Positions 15,967 to 24,875 are shown, numbered from the stretch's first letter. The stretch: DNA of 64,000 nucleotides from Chryseobacterium gleum (GCA_945881885.1 CAMCVI010000001.1:62001-126000); one strand, 5' to 3'. The notes: generated by a model from the sequence alone, not told the origin. Made by a program: numbers and translations.

Positions 15967-17119
15967 GAGCAATGGATGAATTTGGTTCTTTTTTTAATGT
16001 AAGCAACTCGTAACTAATTTGAAACCAAATTAGTACACATGGCAATGCTTTTAATGCATATGGTTTTACATAAGTTTCTCGTATAAACTTCGGAAATAAA
16101 TCTGAAGGTGAAAAACTTGTTAAAATCATAGCAAATATAAACAAAAACCATGTCCATTTAGTTTTTTCTTCTTGAATAACAAACCAAATGGCTACACCAA
16201 CAAAAGCAATAATATAGGTAGGACTCTCTGACCCCGAACTAAAAATAACAGTAAAAATAAGAACTGAAGACAATAATAATAACTGAAACTGGTGATTAGA
16301 AAACATTTTAAATCGAAAGTATGGTAATCCGAAAAGTAACAAACCAGGAATTAAAAACAGCATATTTGAAAGATGTGGCATATTTAATGTTTTTCTAACC
16401 ATTCCCATTATTGAAATGTCTTGCATAGAAGTTAAGGAAGCATTTTCATTATTTTTTTCTAATAATCTGCCAAACCATTCTGAATAACTATTTATTATAA
16501 ATTCTGGAGAAGAAATAGCCATTGGCAATACAAAAAATACAACAGACCAAATAACCAATGATCCAATAAATTTTATTTTATTTTTTGAAAAGAAGAAAAA
16601 TGCTAAGCCAACTATGCCGTATAATTTTATGAATGTTCCTAAAACAATTAAACAAGCAGACCAAAAATCTTTTTCTTTCTCTATTAAAACATATGATAAA
16701 ATAATAATGCTAGTCATTATAGGATTAAATTGTTGTCCTAAAATAGCGGTTAAAAATTCGTGTGCACAAATCCATAAAACTAGATTGATTTTAGAGCTTT
16801 CTAAGTTTATTTGGCGAATCGCGTAAACTAAAACTAAAGCATTAAATACGCACCATAAAACCATACCAACACTATCTGGCAACAATGCAAAAGGAGCAAT
16901 AAAAAGACTGAAAATAGGGCCGTAATGGTTGTGGTCAAAGTATAAATCTGGATAAGTTGCGTATAATGATTTTTGTTCTAAAGTATGATAAAATACGTAT
17001 TTATAAATAAGGTAATTGTTGTTATTACCTATTAGAAATTGTTTTATTGCAGAAATTGTTGCAAATAAAATCCAAATAGCCAGTATTATTTTTTTATTAT
17101 TTAAAAGCTTTGAAATCAT
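15959..17119 (-). CDS. GT87-family (DUF2029) integral membrane glycosyltransferase
   Basis: 386 residues with about ten hydrophobic helices. After the first helix comes the periplasmic loop YLIYKYVFYHTLEQKSLYATYPDLYFDHNHYGPIF in pieces, typical of GT-C/GT87 enzymes (Y-x-H-x-x-x-G-x-x-L-Y and the NHYGPIF motif). Such proteins transfer mannose or similar sugars from polyprenyl-phosphate donors outside the membrane. It is encoded between the LPS-kinase-like gene (ATGA overlap at 17116-17119) and the GtrB-like enzyme (overlap 15959-15966), so all three are translationally coupled. Confidence 0.82.
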   Translation of the reverse strand: MISKLLNNKKIILAIWILFATISAIKQFLIGNNNNYLIYKYVFYHTLEQKSLYATYPDLYFDHNHYGPIFSLFIAPFALLPDSVGMVLWCVFNALVLVYAIRQINLESSKINLVLWICAHEFLTAILGQQFNPIMTSIIILSYVLIEKEKDFWSACLIVLGTFIKLYGIVGLAFFFFSKNKIKFIGSLVIWSVVFFVLPMAISSPEFIINSYSEWFGRLLEKNNENASLTSMQDISIMGMVRKTLNMPHLSNMLFLIPGLLLFGLPYFRFKMFSNHQFQLLLLSSVLIFTVIFSSGSESPTYIIAFVGVAIWFVIQEEKTKWTWFLFIFAMILTSFSPSDLFPKFIRETYVKPYALKALPCVLIWFQISYELLTLKKEPNSSIAHE

Positions 17120-17835
17120 AAACCTAATCTTTTTTTGAGGTCTCTTTTCTTGGCGGCACCTTTAAAAAAAGCATCTGTGTAATGCCACATTAATTGAAAA
17201 ACTTCCTCTTTTGGTTTGTTATATAATTTAGCATATTCTGCACTTATTATCTGAACCATATACTCTGAAGGTGTTAATTTACAGAGGTTTTTCATTCTTA
17301 AATTGAAATCCATTTCTTTATGAAATCTCATTCTATTTAAATCAATAAGAAAAAAATCAAAAGTGCCTGATTCATTTTTTTTAATTAAAGTATTTCCAGG
17401 GGAATGATCTTTAAATTCAATTCCTGATTCGTGTAATTTAAAACAAAAATGCGCTAGTTCTTTTAAAATTGCATCTGTGTCCGGACTATTTACAACAAAC
17501 AAATCTTTAAAGACATAATCGGCATTTATATGTTCGCAAACATAATAGCTATCTAAAAGGCGCCACCATTTTCTGTTTTCATAATAGCCAATTGGATTTG
17601 GTGTACCTATGTTTTTTTTTTGTAGAATCTTTCCAAATTCATAGGATCTTTGGGCTTTAGATTTTCTAAAATGTCTGTAAATTATTCCGTTAATTAGTAT
17701 GGGTATTTTAAATGATTTAATATTTAAAATGATAGAGTTGTAAGGAAAGGTTTTAATGACATTTCTTTTCCCTGCAACTAATAAATCGCCTTCGGTTCCA
17801 AAATTATTAATGATGTTAACTATCGATTTATCCAT
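17116..17835 (-). CDS. lipopolysaccharide kinase (InaA/KdkA/WaaP-like) family protein
   Basis: 239 residues with a small protein-kinase-like fold. N-lobe: NVIKTFPYNSIILNIKSFKIP and RSYEFGKILQKKNIGTPNPIGY. C-lobe catalytic loop: LHESGIEFKDHSPGNTLI, with D-x4-N (Asp of KDH and Asn of GNT), and a DFG-equivalent FFLIDLNRMRF with Asp. In LPS kinases this loop phosphorylates Kdo or heptose of the inner core. All key residues look present. It is the first gene of a minus-strand six-gene operon and has its own promoter at 17853-17884. Confidence 0.85.
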   Translation of the reverse strand: MDKSIVNIINNFGTEGDLLVAGKRNVIKTFPYNSIILNIKSFKIPILINGIIYRHFRKSKAQRSYEFGKILQKKNIGTPNPIGYYENRKWWRLLDSYYVCEHINADYVFKDLFVVNSPDTDAILKELAHFCFKLHESGIEFKDHSPGNTLIKKNESGTFDFFLIDLNRMRFHKEMDFNLRMKNLCKLTPSEYMVQIISAEYAKLYNKPKEEVFQLMWHYTDAFFKGAAKKRDLKKRLGL

Positions 17836-17852
17836 AGGTTGAATTTGAAATA

Positions 17853-17884
17853 CAAATGTAATTGAAATCTTTGTAAAAAAACAA
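17853..17884 (-). promoter_or_regulatory. promoter of the minus-strand LPS/glycan operon
   Basis: Minus strand TTG (17882-17884), 21 bases, TACATTTG (17853-17860), full consensus, 17 bases before ATG 17835. It overlaps the divergent promoter on the other strand. Confidence 0.75.
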
Positions 17885-17892
17885 TATCTTTG
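17862..17892 (+). promoter_or_regulatory. promoter of the plus-strand glycan operon
   Basis: TTG (17862-17864), 20 bases, TATCTTTG (17885-17892), full consensus, 19 bases before ATG 17912. Face to face with the minus promoter, the two sharing about 23 bases. Confidence 0.75.
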
Positions 17893-17911
17893 TTTTTTTA
17901 AAAAAGTAAAT

Positions 17912-18874
17912 ATGTTGCATAAAATTGCTGTAATTAGTTTTGATCATTGGAATTATGATGCCCATATTGTTACTGCATTACAGAAAAAAGGCATAGAAAG
18001 TTTTCATATAAAAATTGGCAGTTTCAAATATAAAAATAATTGGGAGCGCATTTTAAATAGCTTATCTAAAATGTTTTTAGGTAAAAATCCTAAACTAAAA
18101 AAGCGCCAAGATTATATTCTTCAAGAGCTTGAAAAAAGCGGTTTTCAAAATCAAATTTTAGTAATTAATCCAGAATTAATTGATTTAGACTATCATTTAG
18201 AAATTAAAAAACATACCGAAAAATACATTGCTTATTTGTACGATAGCGTCGCTAGATGCTCAGTAAATCATCTTTTAGAAGACGTTTTTGATGAAATTTT
18301 TTCTTTTGATAAAAATGATGTTTCTACTTATGGATTTAAAGAAATTACAAATTATATTTATTTTGAACCAAATGTAAATAATAATCCGGTTAAGCAGAAT
18401 TTTATTTATATTGGCTCAATAGATAATAGATTGAACTATTTAAATAATTTTGCAGTACATTTAAATAAACAGCAGCAAACTTTTCTTTTTTATGCCATCG
18501 GAAAAAAAGCATTTGTCAATAAATTGAAACAATTATTTTTAGGAAAAAACAAGAATATAATCTTTTATAATAATAGATTTTCCCAAGAAGAAACATTAAA
18601 AATGTATGCTGAAAGTGAAACTATTATTGATTTAGTTCGAGATAATCAATCCGGTTTAAGTTTTCGTATTTTTGAAGCTTTAGGTTTACAAAAAAATGTA
18701 GTTACCAACAATAAATCCATAACTTCTTATGATATTTATAATTCTGGGAAAATTGTTTGTTTAGATAATTTGGCTGATATAAATAAAGTAACTTTTAGCA
18801 ATGAAAATTATTCGAATGAACTCATTAAAAAATATAGTATTGATAATTTTATAAAAAATATTTTTCAATTATGA
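17912..18874 (+). CDS. CgeB-like predicted glycosyltransferase, paralogue 1
   Basis: 320 residues. The C-terminal half resembles CgeB/GT4-like proteins. It has a strand FIYIGSIDNRLNYL, followed near the end by ETIIDLVRDNQSGLSFRIFEAL, with the glutamate of the F-E-A-L motif where GT-B enzymes bind the nucleotide sugar, then KNVVTNN. The N-terminal half ends in KYIAYLYDS. I cannot name a donor or acceptor. The next gene encodes a clear paralogue in tandem (ATGA overlap at 18871-18874), so the pair arose by duplication. It is probably a cytoplasmic enzyme of surface-glycan synthesis. Confidence 0.7.
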   Translation: MLHKIAVISFDHWNYDAHIVTALQKKGIESFHIKIGSFKYKNNWERILNSLSKMFLGKNPKLKKRQDYILQELEKSGFQNQILVINPELIDLDYHLEIKKHTEKYIAYLYDSVARCSVNHLLEDVFDEIFSFDKNDVSTYGFKEITNYIYFEPNVNNNPVKQNFIYIGSIDNRLNYLNNFAVHLNKQQQTFLFYAIGKKAFVNKLKQLFLGKNKNIIFYNNRFSQEETLKMYAESETIIDLVRDNQSGLSFRIFEALGLQKNVVTNNKSITSYDIYNSGKIVCLDNLADINKVTFSNENYSNELIKKYSIDNFIKNIFQL

Positions 18875-19878
18875 CGAAAAAGCGAATTTTGGTAATGATG
18901 ACTGCAGATGTTAAAATTTGTAATTCGGTTAAAGATAATCTAGAATTTTTAGATTATGAAGTTGTTCTGATTGCAAATAATGACTTTAAATATAAAAATA
19001 TTAAAGACAGGTTAGTTAATTTCTATAAAAAAGTATTTAAAAGCGATAAAAGCTACAAAAGACAATTAATTAGAAATTATGAAGAAAATCAGAACTTATT
19101 TTTTTTGGAACAGCAAAAAACAAATTTTGATTTTACATTAGTTATAAGACCAGATAAATTTAGTTTAAAAGTTTTAGAAACAGCAAAAATAAAATCCAAA
19201 AAAATGGTGGCTTATCAATGGGATGGCATGTCTAGATTTCCTGAAGTTGCAGAAACAATTGACTTTTTTGATGATTTTTATGTTTTTGATGAAAGTGATA
19301 TTGAAAAAAATTCAAAAAAATTGAATTTAACAACAAACTTTTATTTTGATTGTTATCATTCATTATTTCAAAAGCAAACTATTTATGACGTTTATTTTAT
19401 TGGAACTTATGATTCTCGAATTAATGATTTAATTAGTATTTGTGAAAAATTATCGGTTTTAGGTTTAAAGTTAAATATTTTATTAGCAACCTCACCTAAA
19501 AAACATTTAATGCAATATAAATACATAAAATATATTAAAAAGCCATTGACATATTACGAGAATTTAGAATTGCTATCACAATCTAAAATTATTATTGATT
19601 TGGCTCATAAAAACTTACATACTGGATTATCTTTCAGAGCTTTTGAATCAGTTGGATATGACAAAAAATTAATTACAACAAATAAATTAATAAAATCATT
19701 TGATTTTTATAATCCACAAAATTTTTTTGTATTTAATGATGATAGAACAGATTTGATAGAATTTGTAAAATCAGAATACATTTCTATTCCGAAAACGATT
19801 AAAAATAAATATAGTTTCTCAAATTGGTTTAATTACATGTTTAAAATACAACCATTTGAGAATATTACTAATGAATAA
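18871..19878 (+). CDS. CgeB-like predicted glycosyltransferase, paralogue 2
   Basis: 335 residues, homologous to the preceding protein. Shared landmarks are MVAYQWDGMSRFPEV (matching YIAYLYDSVAR), VYFIGTYDSRINDL (matching FIYIGSIDNRLNYL), and IIIDLAHKNLHTGLSFRAFES (matching TIIDLVRDNQSGLSFRIFEA), followed by ITTNKLIKSFDFYN. The extra length is mostly in the N-terminal third. The function is unassigned beyond a GT-B-like glycosyltransferase. Translationally coupled to paralogue 1 by an ATGA overlap. The two could form a heterodimer or act on successive sugars. Confidence 0.7.
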   Translation: MTKKRILVMMTADVKICNSVKDNLEFLDYEVVLIANNDFKYKNIKDRLVNFYKKVFKSDKSYKRQLIRNYEENQNLFFLEQQKTNFDFTLVIRPDKFSLKVLETAKIKSKKMVAYQWDGMSRFPEVAETIDFFDDFYVFDESDIEKNSKKLNLTTNFYFDCYHSLFQKQTIYDVYFIGTYDSRINDLISICEKLSVLGLKLNILLATSPKKHLMQYKYIKYIKKPLTYYENLELLSQSKIIIDLAHKNLHTGLSFRAFESVGYDKKLITTNKLIKSFDFYNPQNFFVFNDDRTDLIEFVKSEYISIPKTIKNKYSFSNWFNYMFKIQPFENITNE

Positions 19879-19927
19879 ATAGAAGTTTATTTATAATCAA
19901 TTCGCACAATATAATAATTTAAAACAC

Positions 19928-20890
19928 ATGAAAATATCTGTTGCACTTTGCACTTATAATGGTGAAAAGTATATTGTAGAACAATTAGATTCAATATTTA
20001 ATCAAACCAAACCAGTTGATGAAATAGTTATATGTGATGATATTTCTTCAGACGAAACTCACAATATTATTATTCAATATTGCAATAAATTTCCAAATAT
20101 TATTAAGTTTCATATCAATGAAATAAATTTGAGAAGTGTAAAAAATTTTGAAAAAGCCGTTTCATTATGTACTGGCGATATAATTTTTCTTTCTGATCAA
20201 GATGATAAATGGTTACCCGAAAAAGTTGCAGACATTGTTCATTATTTTGAATTGAATCCTCAAATTAGTGTGGTGGCAACAAATGGTAATTGTATCAATG
20301 AAAATTCTGAATTAATAAATGATTTTCTTATCTGGGATGTTCCTCAATTATTTATAGACAACAAAATACATCTTGATTATTATTATTTAATTTCTTGTTT
20401 TTTTAATATTGCCACAGGTGCAACAATGGCATTGAGAAGCAAATTTATTAGCGAATGTGTGCCGTTTCCGTTGATTCCGAATTTTCATCATGACGAATGG
20501 ATTGCAAGGGCTGCTAGTTCTAAAGGTCAGTTTTCTTTCTTGCCTAAAAAATATATTAATTATAGGATTCATGACGAACAACAAGTTGGTGGAATTTTGT
20601 ATGATTTAGATGATAAAAATAAAAAAGAATTATTAAGTTTATTAGATTTGACTAACTATGAAATTGATTTTTTTCAATTTAAAAGAAGAATTAAAAGGTT
20701 ATGTACTGCTTATTATACTAATAAGAAATTAGCTCAATTAGGTGAAATTAATGAAGTTTTCAATACAACACTATCCAACATTCGTATCTTGGTTGAAGGT
20801 TACAAAATAAATATGAAAAAAAAATATCCTATATTGGCATTTTTTCTTCATTATTCAGATAAAATTTTAAACAAAAGACAATTAAACTAA
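19928..20890 (+). CDS. glycosyltransferase family 2 (rhamnosyltransferase-like)
   Basis: 320 residues. The GT2 fold starts KISVALCTYNGEKYIVEQLDSI, followed by EIVICDDISSDETH, and the metal-binding segment IIFLSDQDDKWLPEKV, where SDQDDxW is characteristic of the rhamnosyltransferase/RfbN-like GT2 group. Later comes the family element FHHDEWIARAASSKGQF (HDxW). It probably transfers rhamnose or a similar deoxysugar in O-antigen or capsule assembly. A 49-base gap separates it from the CgeB-like pair, without a terminator, so co-transcription is likely. Confidence 0.87.
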   Translation: MKISVALCTYNGEKYIVEQLDSIFNQTKPVDEIVICDDISSDETHNIIIQYCNKFPNIIKFHINEINLRSVKNFEKAVSLCTGDIIFLSDQDDKWLPEKVADIVHYFELNPQISVVATNGNCINENSELINDFLIWDVPQLFIDNKIHLDYYYLISCFFNIATGATMALRSKFISECVPFPLIPNFHHDEWIARAASSKGQFSFLPKKYINYRIHDEQQVGGILYDLDDKNKKELLSLLDLTNYEIDFFQFKRRIKRLCTAYYTNKKLAQLGEINEVFNTTLSNIRILVEGYKINMKKKYPILAFFLHYSDKILNKRQLN

Positions 20891-20911
20891 AACAAAATTA
20901 AAATATAAATT

Positions 20912-21670
20912 ATGTTAAAAAAGTTAGCAAAACTAAGATTATTAAAAAATTATTTTTCTCTAAAAGATGCCCTTTCATTATATTTTGGTTTAAAGAACAA
21001 TAATGAGGAAATTAATCTTTCCAATTTAGGAAGAAAAATATATTTACGAAAAAACACAAAGGATGCAGAAACATTTGAAGAAATATTTTTATCAAGTTTG
21101 TATGACACTAATTTCCCAATTGTTCCAAAAACAATTGTAGATGCTGGCGCAAATGTAGGTTTGGCTTCCTTATTTTTTAGAATGAAATATCCAAAGGCAA
21201 ATATTGTCGCCATTGAAATTGAAGAACAAAATGTAGAAGCAATAAAAAAAAATACAGTAAATTTTTCTAATTTTGAAATTAAACACAATGCTTTATTTAA
21301 TAAAAAAGCATATTTTAAAATTATTGACCCTTATAACGCAACAAATAGTTTTCAAATAGTTGAAACAACCAATCCAGATGAAGCTAACAGTACTTCAGTA
21401 ACTTTAGATGAAATTTTAACTAAAAATAATTGGGAAACCATAGATATATTAAAAATTGATATTGAAGGTGCTGAAAAAGATTTATTCGAAAAAAATTACG
21501 AGAACTGGTTACCAAAAACTAAAATAATTATGGTTGAAACGCATGATAGAATGATTCCAAAATGTTCCTATACCGTAATGAAAACAATTAATGAATTTAA
21601 TTTTATTCTTTACACTACAACTGAAGGAACATTAATTTACTATAATTTAGATCATATTAAACTTCCTTAA
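20912..21670 (+). CDS. FkbM-family SAM-dependent methyltransferase
   Basis: 252 residues. The SAM site is TIVDAGANVGLASLFFRMKYP (motif I, D-x-G-x-x-x-G), followed by IVAIEIEEQNVEAI (acidic end of strand 2), and later VTLDEIL and IDILKIDIEGAEKDLF, the D-I-E-G-A-E element that defines the FkbM family. These enzymes O-methylate sugars, among other substrates. Given the neighbours, methylation of a surface-glycan residue is likely. It lies 21 bases after the GT2 gene, and tsaC begins one base after its stop. Confidence 0.88.
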   Translation: MLKKLAKLRLLKNYFSLKDALSLYFGLKNNNEEINLSNLGRKIYLRKNTKDAETFEEIFLSSLYDTNFPIVPKTIVDAGANVGLASLFFRMKYPKANIVAIEIEEQNVEAIKKNTVNFSNFEIKHNALFNKKAYFKIIDPYNATNSFQIVETTNPDEANSTSVTLDEILTKNNWETIDILKIDIEGAEKDLFEKNYENWLPKTKIIMVETHDRMIPKCSYTVMKTINEFNFILYTTTEGTLIYYNLDHIKLP

Positions 21671-21671
21671 A

Positions 21672-22241
21672 ATGATTACTATTTCAACAGAAGTAAACAA
21701 CGCTTACGAAGTCATAAAAAATGGAGGAATTATACTATATCCTACAGATACCGTTTGGGGAATTGGCTGCGATGCCTCAAATGAAGAAGCAGTTGCCAAA
21801 ATTTATGCTTTAAAACAAAGAGAAGAAAGCAAAAGTATGATTTGCTTGATGAACGGCGAGAAAATGATGTACCAAGTTTTTGCTAAAATTCCGGAAGTAG
21901 CATGGGAAATTTTAGACCATTCAGAACGGCCAACAACTCTAATTTTAGATCAACCAAAAAATGTAGCTAAAAATATAATTGCAGAAGATAATACCTTGGG
22001 AATCAGAATAGTAAAGGAACCATTTTGTTTTAAATTAATGGAACGTATGAAACGACCATTAGTTTCTACCTCTGCAAATATTTCTGGAAATGCTACACCA
22101 ATGAATTTCAAAGAAATTTCCCAAGAAATTATAAAAGGAGTCGACTATGTTGTAAATTTGCATCACGATAAAGTTTGCAAAAAACCATCAGCCATTATCA
22201 AATTAACATTAGACAGTCAGGTAAGGGTGATTAGAAAATAA
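21672..22241 (+). CDS. tsaC: L-threonylcarbamoyladenylate synthase (TsaC/Sua5/YrdC)
   Basis: 189 residues, a short TsaC-type protein without the Sua5 C-terminal domain. Motifs are YPTDTVWGIGCDA (residues 22-34), IYALKQREESKSMICLM (K-x-R-x-x-x-K/S binding region), and RPLVSTSANISG. It makes threonylcarbamoyl-AMP from threonine, bicarbonate and ATP for t6A37 modification of ANN-reading tRNAs. It follows the FkbM gene after one base, so it sits at the end of the glycan operon. The next gene is also a tRNA-maturation gene (cca). Confidence 0.93.
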   Translation: MITISTEVNNAYEVIKNGGIILYPTDTVWGIGCDASNEEAVAKIYALKQREESKSMICLMNGEKMMYQVFAKIPEVAWEILDHSERPTTLILDQPKNVAKNIIAEDNTLGIRIVKEPFCFKLMERMKRPLVSTSANISGNATPMNFKEISQEIIKGVDYVVNLHHDKVCKKPSAIIKLTLDSQVRVIRK

Positions 22242-22243
22242 TA

Positions 22244-22315
22244 ATTTGAAGATTTGAAGATTTGAAAGTTAATGAATTTTCAAATAGACTAATTTTCAAA
22301 TTTTCAAATTAAAGC
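22244..22315 (+). repeat. octamer array forming the whole tsaC-cca gap
   Basis: Nine 8-base units in register, ending exactly at the cca ATG. Units 1-3 are ATTTGAA(G/A). Units 5, 7 and 8 are ATTTTCAA, nearly the reverse complement of the first type. Units 4, 6 and 9 are degenerate (GTTAATGA, ATAGACTA, ATTAAAGC). The two halves could fold into a hairpin between tsaC and cca. Confidence 0.75.
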
Positions 22316-23731
22316 ATGAATTACAAACAACATTTAGAAAATAAAATTTTCAAAATCATTTCACAAGCTGCACAAGAACTAAACCTTGAGAGTTATGTTA
22401 TTGGCGGATTTGTTCGTGATATTTTATTAGATAGAAATCATAAAAAAGATATCGACATTGTGGCTGTCGGTAGCGGTATTGAATTGGCATTAAAAGTTTC
22501 CGAATTACTTCCTAACCATCCAAAAGTTCAAGTTTTTAAAAATTACGGAACTGCCATGTTACGTTATAAGGAAATGGATATCGAGTTTGTAGGTGCCAGA
22601 AAAGAATCTTATACAAACGACAGTAGAAATCCTTTAGTAGAAATTGGTACTCTAAAAGACGACCAAGAACGACGAGATTTTACCATTAATGCAATGGCTT
22701 TTTCATTAAATTCGGATAATTTCGGAGATTTAGTGGATCCATTTAATGGTGTTTCAGATTTAGAAAATAAAATTTTAAAAACACCCTTACATCCAGATAT
22801 TACTTATTCTGACGATCCATTGCGTATGATGCGTGCCATTAGGTTTGCTTCGCAATTGCATTTTCAAATTGAAAGAGAATCGCTTGATGCTATTACTAAA
22901 AATGCAAACAGAATTTCTATTGTTTCTGGTGAAAGAATTGTAGATGAATTAAATAAAATTTTAGCTTCAGATAAACCTTCAATTGGTTTTTTACATTTAT
23001 ATCAAACTGGTTTATTGGATATCATTCTTCCTGAATTGACCGCTCTCAATAACGTTGAAGAAGTAGAAGGTCACACACATAAAAACAATTTTTACCACAC
23101 TTTAGAAGTAGTAGATAATATTTGTCCCAATACAGATGATGTTTGGTTGAGATGGTCGGCATTATTGCATGATATCGGAAAAGCACCTACTAAAAAGTTC
23201 AATAGCAAGCAAGGTTGGACTTTTCATGGGCACGAATTTTTAGGCGGTAAAATGGCAAAAAAAATCTTTGAAAGACTTCATATGCCTTTGAATCAAAAAA
23301 TGAAGTTTGTTCAGAAAATGGTCATGATGAGTTCTCGACCAATTGTAATAGCTGAGGAAATTGTTACCGATTCAGCAGTTCGTCGTTTACTTTTTGATGC
23401 CGGTGAAGATATAGAAAATTTAATGATACTTTGCGAAGCGGACATCACGACAAAAAACAGTAAAAAATTCCAAAAATATCATAATAATTTTAAAATTGTT
23501 CGACAGAAAATAGTTGAAGTAGAGGAGAAGGACAGAGTTCGCGTTTTTCAACCACCTATTTCTGGAGAGGAAATTATGGAACTATTTGGATTAAAACCAT
23601 GCCGAGAAATTGGAGTTTTAAAAGAAGCTGTAAAAGAAGCGATTTTAGAAGGCGAAATTCCAAATGAATATGAAGCTGCTAAAGAATTTGTTCTAAAGCG
23701 TGCTGAAAAAATGGGATTAAAAAATATATAA
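22316..23731 (+). CDS. cca: CCA tRNA nucleotidyltransferase with HD domain
   Basis: 471 residues. The N-terminal class II nucleotidyltransferase head has VIGGFVRDILLDRNHKKDIDIVA, containing the catalytic D-x-D (DID). The following RRDFTINAMAFSLN motif and DDPLRMMRAIRFASQLHF belong to motifs B/C and the neck (D-x-x-R for base selection). An HD domain is placed around residues 255-300 (HTLEVVDNI, WSALLHDIGKAPTK, FHGHEFLGGK), giving possible phosphatase or cyclic phosphodiesterase activity. The enzyme adds the 3' CCA, consistent with the tRNA genes here lacking encoded CCA. Its whole leader is the octamer array. Confidence 0.95.
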   Translation: MNYKQHLENKIFKIISQAAQELNLESYVIGGFVRDILLDRNHKKDIDIVAVGSGIELALKVSELLPNHPKVQVFKNYGTAMLRYKEMDIEFVGARKESYTNDSRNPLVEIGTLKDDQERRDFTINAMAFSLNSDNFGDLVDPFNGVSDLENKILKTPLHPDITYSDDPLRMMRAIRFASQLHFQIERESLDAITKNANRISIVSGERIVDELNKILASDKPSIGFLHLYQTGLLDIILPELTALNNVEEVEGHTHKNNFYHTLEVVDNICPNTDDVWLRWSALLHDIGKAPTKKFNSKQGWTFHGHEFLGGKMAKKIFERLHMPLNQKMKFVQKMVMMSSRPIVIAEEIVTDSAVRRLLFDAGEDIENLMILCEADITTKNSKKFQKYHNNFKIVRQKIVEVEEKDRVRVFQPPISGEEIMELFGLKPCREIGVLKEAVKEAILEGEIPNEYEAAKEFVLKRAEKMGLKNI

Positions 23732-23770
23732 TTAAATTATAATAATATTTAAATCTTCCAGTCTTAACTA

Positions 23771-24793
23771 ATGAAAAAATATTTTCTTACAACAGCAAAA
23801 ACAGCTTTAATTTTAGTATATCTAGTTATATTAGCTGGTGCTTTGGTACGAATGACTGGTTCGGGAATGGGTTGTCCAGATTGGCCAAAATGCTTCGGAT
23901 ATTATATTCCGCCAACTGAGCAGAAAGAACTTGAATTTAAACCTAATAATTCGTACGATGAAGGCCAAGTTATAATTAAAAATGAGGCTTTACTTGTAGC
24001 TAAATCAGATTTTATATCTACAAATTCCTTTTCAGAATCTAATTGGGGTCCTTACTCCAAACACGATTATGCTATTTTCAACCCACTACATACATGGATT
24101 GAGTTTATTAATAGATTACTTGGCGCTTTGGCTGGAGTTGCATGTTTTATTACTTTAATTCTAGCATTTGGATTTTGGAAAGAAAATAAAAAAATAGTAG
24201 TTTATTCTCTTTTGGTTTGTTTACTAATGGGTTTTCAAGCTTGGTTGGGAAAAACGGTTGTGGATTCGGTATTAAGTCCGGTTAAGATTACCACTCATAT
24301 GTTAACTGCCTTTTTAATTGTAGCGATGCAATTGTATGTTATTTATGTAGTTTCGGCTAAAAATTATGTCAGAAAATACGATAAAAAGTTTAGTATAACA
24401 CTTGTTGTAGTGCTAATTCTTACTGTTGTTCAAGTGGTTTTAGGAACATATGTTCGAGAGTTTATTGATACAATTGAAAAATCGGGTGCTCCAAAAACGT
24501 TTTGGTTATTGCAACCTGAAATCACTTTTTATTTCCATCGAAGTTTTTCAATAGTAGTCCTTTTAGCCAATTTATATTTACTACTTCGAAACAGAAATCT
24601 TCAACTGGGTTTTGAAAAAGTAAATTGGGTAATTAGAATTTTAATTTTTGAAATTATTTTGGGCGTTATTATGGTGTATGCCGATTTTCCTTTTGGAAGT
24701 CAGACTTTACACTTGGTGTTGGCTACTTTCTTGTTTAGTGCGCAATTTTATTTACTTTTAGAAAATAGTAAAACTACAAAAAATCAAAAGTAA
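23771..24793 (+). CDS. ctaA: heme A synthase (COX15/CtaA family)
   Basis: 340 residues with eight predicted membrane helices. It starts LVYLVILAGALVRMTGSGMGCPDWPKCFG, in pieces the COX15 signature (G-A-x-V-R-x-T-x-S-G-M-x-C-P-D-W-P). Heme-ligand histidines are in PLHTWIEFINRLLGALAG, ITTHMLTAF, FYFHRSFS and TLHLVLATF. The C-P-D-W-P-K-C segment is followed by a periplasmic insert of about 60 residues before the next helix, as in Bacteroidota. It oxidises heme O to heme A for cytochrome oxidase. It converges with the DUF349 gene across a bidirectional terminator. Confidence 0.92.
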   Translation: MKKYFLTTAKTALILVYLVILAGALVRMTGSGMGCPDWPKCFGYYIPPTEQKELEFKPNNSYDEGQVIIKNEALLVAKSDFISTNSFSESNWGPYSKHDYAIFNPLHTWIEFINRLLGALAGVACFITLILAFGFWKENKKIVVYSLLVCLLMGFQAWLGKTVVDSVLSPVKITTHMLTAFLIVAMQLYVIYVVSAKNYVRKYDKKFSITLVVVLILTVVQVVLGTYVREFIDTIEKSGAPKTFWLLQPEITFYFHRSFSIVVLLANLYLLLRNRNLQLGFEKVNWVIRILIFEIILGVIMVYADFPFGSQTLHLVLATFLFSAQFYLLLENSKTTKNQK

Positions 24794-24826
24794 TTAGCGG
24801 CTAAACTATATTGTCACAATTTAAAA

Positions 24827-24857
24827 CAAAAAAGACTGCAAATGGCAGTCTTTTTTG
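24827..24857. terminator. bidirectional terminator between ctaA and the DUF349 gene
   Basis: AAAAGACTGC (24830-24839) pairs with GCAGTCTTTT (24845-24854), loop of 5, with A-run before and T-run after, so it works on both strands. Confidence 0.88.
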
Positions 24858-24875
24858 TTTAGTAAACGTAAATGT

